DNA of 64,000 nucleotides from UBA1433 sp964581565 (GTDB lineage Bacteria; Bacillota; Clostridia; Eubacteriales; UBA1433): positions 1 through 64,000 of the forward strand of contig CAZOOZ010000011.1 in NCBI GenBank assembly GCA_964581565.1, given 5' to 3'. Positions within the stretch are counted from its first letter, which is position 1, and each line of letters opens with the position of its first letter. This document shows positions 49,790 through 59,030 of the stretch, one piece after another. The position numbers and the translations under genes are program-made. The notes beneath the pieces were generated by a model. That model worked only from the letters and a program-made list of their open reading frames with translations, ran no database searches and was not told where the DNA came from.

Positions 49790-51316
49790 ATGAAAAAATT
49801 ATATAAATTTGTTTATTATAGAATAGCATTCGCCGTTTTTGCTGTTATTGTTCAAGTAGCTTTACTTATTATCGTATTAACTAAATTTAATGTTTATCAA
49901 GATTATTTTTATGCCGCATTTGGCATTCTTAGTTTTTTGATTGTTTTATTTCTTGTCAATAAAAATATGAATCCCGAATATAAAATAGCTTGGATTATCC
50001 CTATTTTATTATTCCCTGTTTTTGGTTGGTTATTTTATTTAATGCTTGGTGGAAATAGGCTCAGCAACCGATTGAAGCGAAAAATGAAATATGTCAAAGA
50101 AAAATATTGCGATGCAATAAGCTCGAATCATATGCTCTTAAAGGAGATTGATAAGAAGTGTATATTGAGCCAAGCTTATTATATTCAAAAATTTGCTCAT
50201 TGTCCGCTTTATAAAAATTCTTACGCTGGTTATTTTCCGAATGGTGAAAGTTTATATGTATCTTTGCTTGAGGAACTTAAAAAAGCCGAAAAATTTATTT
50301 TTATAGAATTTTTTATAATAGAAGAAGGTGTTATGTGGGGCAGTATTTTAGATATTTTAAAACAGAAAGTCCAAAAGGGAGTAGATGTAAGGGTAATTTA
50401 TGATTATATGGGATGCATCATGACACTGCCATACAGATATGACAAGACACTTGAATCCTACGGTATAAAATGCAGTGCGTTCAATCCGTTTAAGCTTACA
50501 ATTTCTTCTAGATTGAATAACAGAGATCATCAAAAAATTATAGTAATAGATGGCAAAAGTGCTTATACTGGCGGCTTTAATTTGGCTGATGAATATATAA
50601 ATATACATGAAAAATATGGATATTGGAAAGATTCGGGCATCTTGGTAAAGGGTGAAAGTGTGCATAGTTTTACAGTAATGTTTCTGGCAATGTGGGATTA
50701 TATCAGAAATATTGATGAGAATTTTGATTTATTTAAGGCTAAAAATTGTCAAGATAATGATAATTTTTATGATGGATATATACAGCCTTACAATGATAAT
50801 CCTGTCAATGATGAGTCGGTTGGAGAGAATGTTTACTTAAATATGATTAACAAAGCTGAAAATTATGTCTATATCGCAACTCCGTATTTAGTTATAGATT
50901 ATAAGATGCAAAGCGCACTGTGTCTTGCAGCCAAACAGGGATTGGATATCAGAATTATCACACCCTATATACCTGATAAAAAGCACGTAAATATACTGAC
51001 AAAAGCTAATTATAAAGAGTTAATAAAAAGCGGTGTAAAAATATATGAGTTTCTGCCGGGGTTTATTCATTCAAAATTATTTTTGTGTGATGATTGTTGC
51101 GGAACCGTGGGAACAATAAATTTAGATTATCGGAGCTTGTATCTGCATTTTGAATGTGGTGTTTGGATGTATGACACCAATGCTGTTATGCAGATAAAGC
51201 AAGATTTTATATCCACGTTTGATCAATGCAAAGCAGTATCATTGGAAGAATGTGATGCAAATCTGATTACTAAAATCATGCGTATTTTTTTAAGGATGTT
51301 TGCTTTTTTAATGTAG
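49790..51316 (+). CDS. cls: Cardiolipin synthase
   Basis: A 508-aa membrane enzyme joining phosphatidylglycerols to cardiolipin. Two N-terminal helices (about residues 8-60) are followed by two PLD-type HKD motifs: NRDHQKIIVIDGKSAYTGGFNLAD (HQK...D) near 245 and IHSKLFLCDD near 425. I use the ATG at 49790 (MKKLYKF) with AGAAAG upstream; a TTG at 49760 is also open. It starts 37 bases after plsY. With plsY it forms a phospholipid pair, upstream of the fatty-acid operon. Confidence 0.93.
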   Translation: MKKLYKFVYYRIAFAVFAVIVQVALLIIVLTKFNVYQDYFYAAFGILSFLIVLFLVNKNMNPEYKIAWIIPILLFPVFGWLFYLMLGGNRLSNRLKRKMKYVKEKYCDAISSNHMLLKEIDKKCILSQAYYIQKFAHCPLYKNSYAGYFPNGESLYVSLLEELKKAEKFIFIEFFIIEEGVMWGSILDILKQKVQKGVDVRVIYDYMGCIMTLPYRYDKTLESYGIKCSAFNPFKLTISSRLNNRDHQKIIVIDGKSAYTGGFNLADEYINIHEKYGYWKDSGILVKGESVHSFTVMFLAMWDYIRNIDENFDLFKAKNCQDNDNFYDGYIQPYNDNPVNDESVGENVYLNMINKAENYVYIATPYLVIDYKMQSALCLAAKQGLDIRIITPYIPDKKHVNILTKANYKELIKSGVKIYEFLPGFIHSKLFLCDDCCGTVGTINLDYRSLYLHFECGVWMYDTNAVMQIKQDFISTFDQCKAVSLEECDANLITKIMRIFLRMFAFLM

Positions 51317-51345
51317 ATAATATTATTAAATGTCGGGAGAAATAG

Positions 51346-52011
51346 TTGAAAAATTATATCTTGAAACAAACAAAAAGAAAAACAGTGGCCTTGCTGATTA
51401 ATAAAGACGGCGACTTAATTGTTAAAGCACCTTTAAATGTATCGGAAAAAGAAATTGATGAGATTATTGGTAGGAAAAGAAAATGGATTGAAGAAAAACA
51501 AAAGTTCATAAACGACAGAAAAAATTTATATAAAGAACATCAATTTTTACAAGGAGAGAAATTCTTATATTTAGGCCAAAAATATTTATTGCAATACTCA
51601 AATGATATTAAAAATATTGTCTTAAAAGAAAATACGATCTACATATCTTCTTTTATTGACGATAAAAAAACAGAAATGATTAAATGGTATAAAAAAGCTG
51701 CTCAAGTCATTTTAAAAGAAAGAGTCAGTTATTATGAAAAAATAACAGGTGTTTATATAAAATCAATGAAGATAACGAGTGCTCGCAGGCAATGGGGATC
51801 TTGCAGCAGGGGAGGAACTATCAATTTTTCGTGGAGATTGGTGATGTGTCCTGTGGAAGCTATTGATTATGTTGTACTACATGAGATTGTTCATATATTA
51901 CATCCCAATCATTCAAAGATTTTTTACAGTTGCTTAGAAAAATACATGCCCAATTATAAAAAGTTTAAACAATGGCTTATAGATAATCAGCAGATTATGG
52001 ATATTATTTAA
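51346..52011 (+). CDS. YgjP/DUF45-like zinc metallopeptidase
   Basis: A 221-aa protein with the YgjP-like layout: N-terminal strand-rich domain, then SARRQWGSCSRGGTINFSWRLVMCP near 145-170 and the metal site HEIVHILHPNHSK near 186 (HExxH, then NH). The WGSC and HExxH pairing is characteristic. It starts with TTG behind CGGGAG. The family is often found in restriction or housekeeping contexts; here it simply ends the plsY-cls group. Substrate unknown. Confidence 0.85.
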   Translation: MKNYILKQTKRKTVALLINKDGDLIVKAPLNVSEKEIDEIIGRKRKWIEEKQKFINDRKNLYKEHQFLQGEKFLYLGQKYLLQYSNDIKNIVLKENTIYISSFIDDKKTEMIKWYKKAAQVILKERVSYYEKITGVYIKSMKITSARRQWGSCSRGGTINFSWRLVMCPVEAIDYVVLHEIVHILHPNHSKIFYSCLEKYMPNYKKFKQWLIDNQQIMDII

Positions 52012-52031
52012 AGATATTTTTTAAAAACATC

Positions 52032-52060
52032 TTGACAATATAATTAATTAAAAATATAAT
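52032..52060 (+). promoter_or_regulatory. Promoter of the fatty-acid operon
   Basis: TTGACA and TATAAT with exactly 17 bases between: a consensus vegetative promoter. Confidence 0.88.
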
Positions 52061-52070
52061 GCTTTTAAAT

Positions 52071-52091
52071 ATTTAGTTTGACTAACTAAAT
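52071..52091 (+). promoter_or_regulatory. Inverted repeat at the transcription start: likely FabT-type operator
   Basis: ATTTAGTT and AACTAAAT are perfect 8-bp arms around TGACT, beginning about 10 bases after the -10. The position would let the first gene product, a MarR/FabT-like protein, repress its own operon. Confidence 0.65.
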
Positions 52092-52110
52092 AAATTTATC
52101 GGAGATGGCA

Positions 52111-52578
52111 ATGGACGATTTTTCAAGATTATTAAATGATATTTTAGTAGAAGCATATTACAATATTCTACATTTTGAAGAACAAGCAATTAAAAAAAAT
52201 AATAGGATTGAATTATCAATAAACGAAATGCATCTGATTGAAAGTATCGGGAAAGCTGAAAAGAGCGGAAGAACAATCGGTGAGATTGCTGAAGATTTGA
52301 ATATTACTATGCCATCGGTCACTATAGCTGTAAATAAACTTGTCAAGAAAGGTCATGTGGAGAAAATGAAATGTGAAAGTGATAGCAGAATCGTTCGCGT
52401 TCGCTTGACAAAACTTGGCAATAAAATTAACACGTATCATCAATTTTATCATAGAAATATGGTTAAACAATTGAGTGATTGCTTTACAATGGATGAGAGA
52501 GAATGCCTGATGCGAGCTATTGTGAAGCTAAATGACTTTTTTAAAAAAAGCCTGGAAAGTAGTGAGGATAAACAATGA
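52111..52578 (+). CDS. fabT: MarR-family regulator of the fatty-acid operon (FabT-like)
   Basis: A 155-aa winged-helix protein: MDDFSRLLNDIL start, INEMHLIESIGKAEKSGRTIGEIAEDLNIT (HTH) at about 33-62, wing KCESDSRIVRVRLTKLG near 90. Its place as first gene before fabH matches FabT of Lactobacillales and clostridia, which represses fab genes with acyl-ACP as corepressor; this function is inferred. The ATG at 52111 has GGAG at the right distance; an ATG at 52105 is too close. It overlaps fabH by 4 bases. Confidence 0.85.
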   Translation: MDDFSRLLNDILVEAYYNILHFEEQAIKKNNRIELSINEMHLIESIGKAEKSGRTIGEIAEDLNITMPSVTIAVNKLVKKGHVEKMKCESDSRIVRVRLTKLGNKINTYHQFYHRNMVKQLSDCFTMDERECLMRAIVKLNDFFKKSLESSEDKQ

Positions 52579-53528
52579 GTTTTAAAATTTTAGGTACCGG
52601 AAGCTATGCGCCGCAGAGAATAGTAGCAAATAGTGAATTATCAACATTTCTGGACACATCCGATGAATGGATAACAGAACGAACAGGCATAAAAACAAGA
52701 CATATATCGACATGCGAATATACATCAGATTTAGCCTATGAAGCAGCTATAAGAGCACTTGAAGATGCAAATGTTAAAGCAGAAGAATTGGATATGATTA
52801 TATGTGCTACCATTAGTTCTGATTTAGCGTCACCTTCTGTTGCAATCATGGTACAAAAAATGATTGGGGCTACTTGCCCTGCTATGGATATAAGTGCGGC
52901 TTGCTCGGGCTTTGTTTATGCCTTAGACAGTGCAGCTGGTTTTTTTGCACGAAAAAAAGCGCAAAAAATATTAGTGCTTGGAGCAGAGCGTTTATCAAAA
53001 ATGCTGGATTGGCAAGATAGAGCAACATGTGTCATATTTGCAGATGGTGCCGGAGCAGTTGTGTTGGGGCAAGGCGAGAATTATCTTTCATCCAAATTAA
53101 CCGCTAAAGGAGACGATGATGTTATTAAAATTCCATACCATATAGGATTGTCTCCATTCTTTATAAAAGAAGCTGAGAAACCATGTATAAACATGAAAGG
53201 TCGGGAAGTATTTAAATTTGCAGTCAATGCGATGTGTACAGATGTAAAGGATGTTTTAGAGCAAGCTAATATCACTCAAGATGATGTCGCTTTTGTTATA
53301 TCGCATCAAGCTAATTTACGCATCATCGATTCGGTGAAAAGGAAGCTGGATATATCCCCGGAAAAATATTGTTACAATATAGACAGATATGGCAATACCT
53401 CATCTGCAAGTATACCGATTGTACTTGACGAAATAAACAGGGCAGGGAAAATCAAAAATGGAGATTATATCGTTTTTAGTGCTTTTGGCGGCGGGCTTAC
53501 AACAGGAGCCTGTGTCATAAAATGGTAA
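52575..53528 (+). CDS. fabH: Beta-ketoacyl-ACP synthase III
   Basis: A 317-aa enzyme that starts fatty-acid synthesis by condensing acyl-CoA with malonyl-ACP. Catalytic triad: Cys in DISAACSGFVYAL near 112, His in ISHQANLRIID near 240 and Asn in YGNTSSAS near 275. N-terminal TGSYAPQRIV and WITERTGIKTRH are typical. Start and stop are tightly linked to its neighbours (4-base overlap with fabT). Confidence 0.96.
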   Translation: MSFKILGTGSYAPQRIVANSELSTFLDTSDEWITERTGIKTRHISTCEYTSDLAYEAAIRALEDANVKAEELDMIICATISSDLASPSVAIMVQKMIGATCPAMDISAACSGFVYALDSAAGFFARKKAQKILVLGAERLSKMLDWQDRATCVIFADGAGAVVLGQGENYLSSKLTAKGDDDVIKIPYHIGLSPFFIKEAEKPCINMKGREVFKFAVNAMCTDVKDVLEQANITQDDVAFVISHQANLRIIDSVKRKLDISPEKYCYNIDRYGNTSSASIPIVLDEINRAGKIKNGDYIVFSAFGGGLTTGACVIKW

Positions 53529-53584
53529 AATAGGGAAAACCCTTTTTTAAAAATAAAAATAATTATATTTTACAGGAGAAAATT

Positions 53585-53809
53585 ATGATATTTGAAAAAG
53601 TAGTAGAAATTTTAAAAAATTATTCTGATATTGAAGGTATAGAGATCAAGAAAGAAACATCATTTAAAGATCTGGGAATTGATTCATTAGATTTTGTAGA
53701 AATTTTGATGGAGCTTGAAGAAAAACTGGAAGTAGAATTAGAGCTTGAAGAGAACTTTTCAACAATCGGAGAATTAGTTAATTTTATAGAAAAAAAAGTA
53801 AACGGATAA
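53585..53809 (+). CDS. acpP: Acyl carrier protein
   Basis: A 74-aa acidic protein with the phosphopantetheine Ser in LGIDSLDFVEI near residue 36 (DSLD). ACAGGAGAA precedes the ATG. It carries the growing acyl chain for the enzymes of the operon. It is 24 bases before fabD, with no fabK between, unlike the usual clostridial order. Confidence 0.95.
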   Translation: MIFEKVVEILKNYSDIEGIEIKKETSFKDLGIDSLDFVEILMELEEKLEVELELEENFSTIGELVNFIEKKVNG

Positions 53810-53833
53810 TTTATATTTAAAGGATTAGAACAT

Positions 53834-54748
53834 ATGCAAAAAATAGCATTTGTGTTCTCGGGTCAAGGTGCTCAATATAGCGGTATGGGCAAAGAATTAT
53901 ATGAATTCAGCCCTGCCGCTCAAGCTGTCTTTGATTTGGCGGATGCAATTCGGCAAGGCACCTCTAAACAGTGTTTTTATGGATCGAAAGAAGAATTAAT
54001 GCAGACCGTCAATACACAGCCTTGTTTATATTGCGTAGACTTAGCAGCAGCAGAAGCTCTGCGTGAAAATGGTGTTATCCCATCTTCGGTTGCGGGATTT
54101 TCTTTAGGGGAAATACCGGCTTTGACTTTTTCGGGAGCATTAGAAAAAGACGATGGATTCAGGCTGGTCTGCAAACGGGGCGAATACATGCAATTATCAG
54201 CGGAGAATTTCGACAGTGTTATGCTGGCGGTTTTAAAACTGGATAATAAAACAGTTGAACAGTTATGTAAAAAATACAGCGATATTTATCCGGTAAACTA
54301 TAATTGTCCCGGCCAATTGGTTGTTGCAGGCCTGAGAGGGGAAATAGAACAATTCAAATCAGATATCAAGCAGGCGGGCGGCCGAGCTGTTTCGTTAAGT
54401 GTAAGCGGAGGATTTCATTCTCCGTTTATGCAGGAGGCATCACGTAAATTTTCACTTGAACTTGAAAAATATCAGATATCCAACCCGAAAATTGAAACAT
54501 ATTCAAATTATACGGCAAATCTTTATGGAAAAAATATAAAAGAATTGATGGCAGAGCAGATAAAAAAACCTGTCAGATGGCAAGAAATAATCGAAAACAT
54601 GATAGCAAACGGTATAAATATATTTATAGAAGTCGGTGCGGGGAAAACTTTGTCTTCCTTATTATCTAAAATTTCTGATGACATTCAAATTTATAATGTC
54701 GAAGATAAAGCGAGCCTGAAGAATACTTTAGAAAAATTTAAATATTGA
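53834..54748 (+). CDS. fabD: Malonyl-CoA:ACP transacylase
   Basis: A 304-aa enzyme that loads malonyl groups on ACP. FSGQGAQYSGMGKEL at the N-terminus, catalytic Ser in GFSLGE near 91, Arg near 116 (CKRGEYM) and His in GGFHSPFM near 195 are all present. AAAGGATT precedes the ATG. Confidence 0.96.
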   Translation: MQKIAFVFSGQGAQYSGMGKELYEFSPAAQAVFDLADAIRQGTSKQCFYGSKEELMQTVNTQPCLYCVDLAAAEALRENGVIPSSVAGFSLGEIPALTFSGALEKDDGFRLVCKRGEYMQLSAENFDSVMLAVLKLDNKTVEQLCKKYSDIYPVNYNCPGQLVVAGLRGEIEQFKSDIKQAGGRAVSLSVSGGFHSPFMQEASRKFSLELEKYQISNPKIETYSNYTANLYGKNIKELMAEQIKKPVRWQEIIENMIANGINIFIEVGAGKTLSSLLSKISDDIQIYNVEDKASLKNTLEKFKY

Positions 54749-54755
54749 GGTAAAA

Positions 54756-55493
54756 ATGAAAAATAAAAAGGCAGTTATAACTGGTGGATCAAGAGGTATA
54801 GGCAGAGCAATCGCGTTAAAACTGGCAGAACAGGGAGCGGATATTGCAGTGATTTATTCTGGAAATGAATTAGCTGCAAATGAAGTTTGTGTTCTCGCGC
54901 AGCAATTTGGTGTTCACGCAAAAGCTTATAGATGTAATGTGGCTGATTATATTTCTACTAAAGAGACTGTGACTGCTATTATAAAAGAAATGGGAAAAGT
55001 CGATATTCTCATCAATAATGCGGGAATTACGAAAGACGGGCTTATTTTTACTATGAAAGAATTGGATTATGATGCTGTAATGGATATTAATTTAAAGGGT
55101 TCATTTAATATGATCAAACATTGCTATCCTAATTTTATTAAAAATAAATCGGGCAGAATTATTAATATCAGTTCAGTTTCTGGAATTATGGGCAATGCCG
55201 GGCAGGCAAATTATTCGGCATCAAAGGCAGGACTTATAGGCCTTACGAAGTCGGTAGCCCGTGAATTGGCGTCTAAGGGAATATGCTGCAATGCAGTAGC
55301 TCCGGGTTATATTTCTACTGAAATGACAGCTGCGCTTTCAGAAAAACAAAAAGAAAATATCATCGCGACAATACCGCTTGGATTCCTTGGGAATACGCAA
55401 GATATTGCAGAGCTTGTCGTTTTTCTTGCAAGCGATAAGGCAGGGTATATAACCGGAGAAGTTATTCGTGTCGACGGCGGAATGGCAATGTAG
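54756..55493 (+). CDS. fabG: 3-oxoacyl-ACP reductase
   Basis: A 245-aa short-chain dehydrogenase that reduces beta-ketoacyl-ACP with NADPH. Cofactor loop TGGSRGIGRAIA at 9-20, NNAG near 89, catalytic Ser (NISSVSG) near 138 and YSASKAG (Tyr and Lys) near 151-157. The C-terminus VIRVDGGMAM is typical. Starts 7 bases after fabD. Confidence 0.96.
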   Translation: MKNKKAVITGGSRGIGRAIALKLAEQGADIAVIYSGNELAANEVCVLAQQFGVHAKAYRCNVADYISTKETVTAIIKEMGKVDILINNAGITKDGLIFTMKELDYDAVMDINLKGSFNMIKHCYPNFIKNKSGRIINISSVSGIMGNAGQANYSASKAGLIGLTKSVARELASKGICCNAVAPGYISTEMTAALSEKQKENIIATIPLGFLGNTQDIAELVVFLASDKAGYITGEVIRVDGGMAM

Positions 55494-55565
55494 AAAATTC
55501 AAATATTTATAGTATATAGTTTTTTTAAATAGTTTATAGATGAGTAAGAAAGGAACCAACCTTTA

Positions 55566-56792
55566 ATGAAAAGAGTTGTTGTTACTGGTATGGGAGCAAT
55601 CACTCCCATCGGCAATGATGTAGACACCTTTTGGAATAATATAACAGCCGGGGTAAATGGCATAGGAAGAATAACAAAATTTGATACTGAAAATTATAAA
55701 GCTAAATTAGCTGCAGAAGTCAAAGATTTTGATCCATTTGTTTATTTAGAGAAAAGTGAAATCAGAAAAAGTGATTTATTCTCCCAATATGCAATTGCGG
55801 CAGCTTCGCAGGCCGTTGAAGATAGCGGAATTCTTGAAAATATTGATCCGCAGCGTTTCGGTGTCTATTTCGGATCAGGAACAGGGGGGCTTGAAACCGG
55901 TTCGATAGAACTGGAAAAACTGTTAATGAGCGGACCGAAAAAAGTATCTCCGTATTATATTCCAATGATGATCGCCAATATTGCGGCAGGAAATATTGCA
56001 ATACGGTTCAATGCACAAGGTCCATGCATTCCTGTCGTGACTGCATGTGCAACGGGAACGAATTCGATAGGAGAAGCGTTCAGAGCTATCAGATATGGAT
56101 ATGCGGACGCAATCATAGCAGGTGGTTCGGAAGCGGCTATTACACCGATCGGCGTAGCCGGATTCACAAATTGTATGGCACTTACCACGACTGAAGATAT
56201 TTCGGCAGCATCTATTCCATTTGACAAAAGAAGAAGCGGATTTGTCATAGGGGAAGGGGCGGGAGCGCTTGTATTAGAAGAATATGAGCATGCAATGAAA
56301 AGAAATGCTAAAATATATGCTGAAATAAGCGGATATGGTTCGACATGTGATGCTTATCATATCACTGCGCCAAATCCGGAAGCGATCAGCAGTGCCAAAG
56401 CAATAAAAGATGCGATCATAGAAGCAAAAATGGAAAAAGAAGAAAAATTATATATAAACGCACATGGAACAAGCACGCCGCTGAATGATAAATCAGAGAC
56501 CCTGGCAATTAAAAAGGCGCTTGGGGAAAAAACAAACCATGTACTTGTAAGTTCTACTAAATCTATGACAGGACATATGTTGGGAGCAGCCGGAGCGGTA
56601 GAAGCTATTGCTGCAATCCTTGCTATGAAAAACAGCATAATTCCGCCAACAATAGGTTTATTGGAAGCGGATCCTGAATGTGATTTAGACTATGTGCCTA
56701 TGAATGCAAGGGAAGCAGAAATAAAGTTGGCGCTCTCCGTATCATTAGGATTTGGCGGGCATAATGCTTGTGTAGCCTTTACAAAGGTGTAA
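55566..56792 (+). CDS. fabF: Beta-ketoacyl-ACP synthase II
   Basis: A 408-aa elongation condensing enzyme. Catalytic Cys in TACATGTNSIG near 162, His in NAHGTSTPLND near 300 and His in GHMLGAAGAVEA near 337. The N-terminus RVVVTGMGAITPIGND is typical. AAAGGAACC precedes the ATG. It is in the same transcript, 72 bases after fabG. Confidence 0.96.
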   Translation: MKRVVVTGMGAITPIGNDVDTFWNNITAGVNGIGRITKFDTENYKAKLAAEVKDFDPFVYLEKSEIRKSDLFSQYAIAAASQAVEDSGILENIDPQRFGVYFGSGTGGLETGSIELEKLLMSGPKKVSPYYIPMMIANIAAGNIAIRFNAQGPCIPVVTACATGTNSIGEAFRAIRYGYADAIIAGGSEAAITPIGVAGFTNCMALTTTEDISAASIPFDKRRSGFVIGEGAGALVLEEYEHAMKRNAKIYAEISGYGSTCDAYHITAPNPEAISSAKAIKDAIIEAKMEKEEKLYINAHGTSTPLNDKSETLAIKKALGEKTNHVLVSSTKSMTGHMLGAAGAVEAIAAILAMKNSIIPPTIGLLEADPECDLDYVPMNAREAEIKLALSVSLGFGGHNACVAFTKV

Positions 56793-56834
56793 TGACAGAT
56801 TGCATACTTTGAAATGAAAGGATTGATATTTTAT

Positions 56835-57281
56835 ATGGAACTCAAGTTTATTCAAGAACTGGTTACTATCATGAATAATGCGGGGCTAAGTCTAATTGAA
56901 ATAAAAGAAAAAGATTCGTCAATACGTCTTGAACGAAATAAATCTGTATCAAGTGAAGGTTCAATGGCTCAACAGAAATCTTGTGTGATGGAACTTGAAA
57001 AAACGGAAACAGTGAGCAATGCAGCAAAAGGCAGTGTAATTGCTTCTCCAATGGTTGGCGTTTTTTATGCTGCGCCATCTCCGGAATCTGTTCCTTTTGT
57101 AAAGATGGGAAGTGCGGTTAAAAGCGGAGATGTGCTATGTATCATTGAAGCAATGAAGCTGATGAATGAAATAACAGCAGAGCAAGAAGGCATCATTACT
57201 GAAATATGTGTAAAAAATGGTGATATTGTGCAATTTGGCCAACCGTTATTTTATATCAAGTCGGGTGAGGCAGATGAATAG
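56835..57281 (+). CDS. accB: Biotin carboxyl carrier protein of acetyl-CoA carboxylase
   Basis: A 148-aa protein with an N-terminal docking helix (MELKFIQELVTIMNNAGL), a Ser/Gln/Glu linker near 35-65, and a C-terminal biotinyl domain with the biotinylated Lys in IEAMKLMNEI near 111. The ATG at 56835 gives the normal family start; an upstream in-frame ATG at 56814 is possible. It overlaps fabZ by 8 bases. Confidence 0.93.
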   Translation: MELKFIQELVTIMNNAGLSLIEIKEKDSSIRLERNKSVSSEGSMAQQKSCVMELEKTETVSNAAKGSVIASPMVGVFYAAPSPESVPFVKMGSAVKSGDVLCIIEAMKLMNEITAEQEGIITEICVKNGDIVQFGQPLFYIKSGEADE

Positions 57282-57684
57282 AGAAGAAATTATGAAAATA
57301 ATTCCGCATAGAGATAAGATGCTCTTAGTTGATGAAGCCGTTGTGAAAGATGGCGTTGCATATGGCAAATATACGATTCATGGCGGTGAATGGTTTTTAC
57401 AAGGGCATTTTCCAGATAATCCGGTTGTGCCCGGGGTCATTCTTTGTGAGATGGTAGCTCAAACTGCCTGTGTATTACTGGCGGATGTAAATAAAGAAAT
57501 GAAAACGCCCTATTTTACAGGACTTAATAACGTACGGTTTAGGAAAAAAGTTATCCCAGGAGATACACTTGAATCGCAATGTATTATAACCAAATCAAAG
57601 GGTTCGTTTTATTTTGCCAGCGGAAAAGGATATACATCAGGGCAGATATGCATCAGCGCTGATTTTTCCTTTACCATAAGTTAG
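57274..57684 (+). CDS. fabZ: 3-hydroxyacyl-ACP dehydratase
   Basis: A 136-aa hot-dog-fold dehydratase. IIPHRDKMLLVDE near residue 8, active-site His in FLQGHFPDNPVVPGV near 44 and Glu in LCEMVAQTA near 59. GTGAGG precedes the ATG at 57274; an upstream ATG at 57217 lies within accB in another frame and would give a foreign N-terminus. Located between accB and accC as in other clostridial fab operons. Confidence 0.95.
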   Translation: MNREEIMKIIPHRDKMLLVDEAVVKDGVAYGKYTIHGGEWFLQGHFPDNPVVPGVILCEMVAQTACVLLADVNKEMKTPYFTGLNNVRFRKKVIPGDTLESQCIITKSKGSFYFASGKGYTSGQICISADFSFTIS

Positions 57685-57698
57685 TGAGGTGAATTACC

Positions 57699-59027
57699 TT
57701 GTTTTCAAAAATACTTATTGCAAACCGTGGTGAAATAGCAGTCCGTATTATCAGAGCTTGTAAAGAAATGGGCATTTTGAGTGTGGCTGTATATTCTCAG
57801 GCGGATAGCGAATCTATACATATATCTATGGCTGATGAATGTATTTGTATCGGTGATCATTTGGCAGGCAGCAGTTATTTAAATCAAATTGCGATTATCA
57901 CAGCGGCTCTTGTTACAGGGTGTCAAGCCATCCATCCGGGATACGGATTTCTTGCGGAAAACGCAGATTTTGCGGCACTTTGTAAAAAACATGATCTTGT
58001 TTTTATAGGACCGGAGCCTGAGGTGATTGCTAAAATGGGAGATAAAGATACTGCCAGAAAGATCATGTCGGATGCGAAAGTGCCTACGGTACCTGGAAGT
58101 AACATTATAAGCGATATAAACAATGCAAAAGCAGAAGCGCGAAGAATAGGATACCCAATGCTGATAAAGGCAAAAGCCGGAGGAGGCGGACGCGGCATAC
58201 GCTATGTCGGAAATGCAGAAGAACTTGAAAATGCTTTTTTGATGGCAACCACTGAAGCCCAGAGTGCTTTTGGAGACGGCGGAGTTTATTTAGAAAAATT
58301 TTTATCGCCGGTAAAACATATCGAGATTCAAATTTTGGCAGATGAAAAAGGGAACATTGTTTGTCTCGGTGAACGGGAATGCTCAATCCAATTGAAAAAT
58401 CAAAAATTAATAGAAGAATCACCTTCATTTGCGATTTCGAAAAAATTAAGGGAAGAAATGATGGCCTCGGCCGTAAAAGCTGCGAAAGCAGTTGGCTACA
58501 CAAATGCCGGAACGATTGAGTTTTTATTAGATCAAGAAAATAAATATTATTTTATGGAAATGAATACACGTCTGCAAGTAGAACATCCTATTACCGAAAT
58601 GGTAACGGGAATAGATATTGTTAAATGGCAGATTCGCATTGCAGCAGGTGTTTGCCTTAATTTTCAGCAAGATGATATCCATATTATCGGAAACTCTATC
58701 GAATGCAGAATTAATGCAGATATGTCAAAAGCGGACAATGGGAATGGCGAAATAACTTTTTTACATGTTCCGGGAGGACCGCAGGTTCGGTTTGATACTT
58801 TTTTATATCAAGGGTATAAAATAACTCCGTTTTATGATTCGTTAATTGGTAAACTGATTATACATGCCAAAACAAGAGAAGAAGCAATACGGAAAATGAG
58901 AGCATCTTTATGCGAACTGGTCATAGAAGGTATTCCCAATAATATTTCTAAGCAGTTAGACATCATAAGTAGTGATGAATTTCATGCAGGGAAATATTAT
59001 ACGAATTTCATGGAAAAGAGGCCTTAA
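57699..59027 (+). CDS. accC: Biotin carboxylase subunit of acetyl-CoA carboxylase
   Basis: A 442-aa ATP-grasp enzyme that carboxylates biotin on AccB. KILIANRGEIAVRIIRACKE at the N-terminus (first part quoted), HPGYGFLAENADFA near 82, glycine-rich loop KAKAGGGGRGIR near 158, and EMNTRLQVEHPITEMVTG near 285. It starts with TTG behind GTGAGGTGAA. Full length. Confidence 0.95.
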   Translation: MFSKILIANRGEIAVRIIRACKEMGILSVAVYSQADSESIHISMADECICIGDHLAGSSYLNQIAIITAALVTGCQAIHPGYGFLAENADFAALCKKHDLVFIGPEPEVIAKMGDKDTARKIMSDAKVPTVPGSNIISDINNAKAEARRIGYPMLIKAKAGGGGRGIRYVGNAEELENAFLMATTEAQSAFGDGGVYLEKFLSPVKHIEIQILADEKGNIVCLGERECSIQLKNQKLIEESPSFAISKKLREEMMASAVKAAKAVGYTNAGTIEFLLDQENKYYFMEMNTRLQVEHPITEMVTGIDIVKWQIRIAAGVCLNFQQDDIHIIGNSIECRINADMSKADNGNGEITFLHVPGGPQVRFDTFLYQGYKITPFYDSLIGKLIIHAKTREEAIRKMRASLCELVIEGIPNNISKQLDIISSDEFHAGKYYTNFMEKRP

Positions 59028-59030
59028 TAA

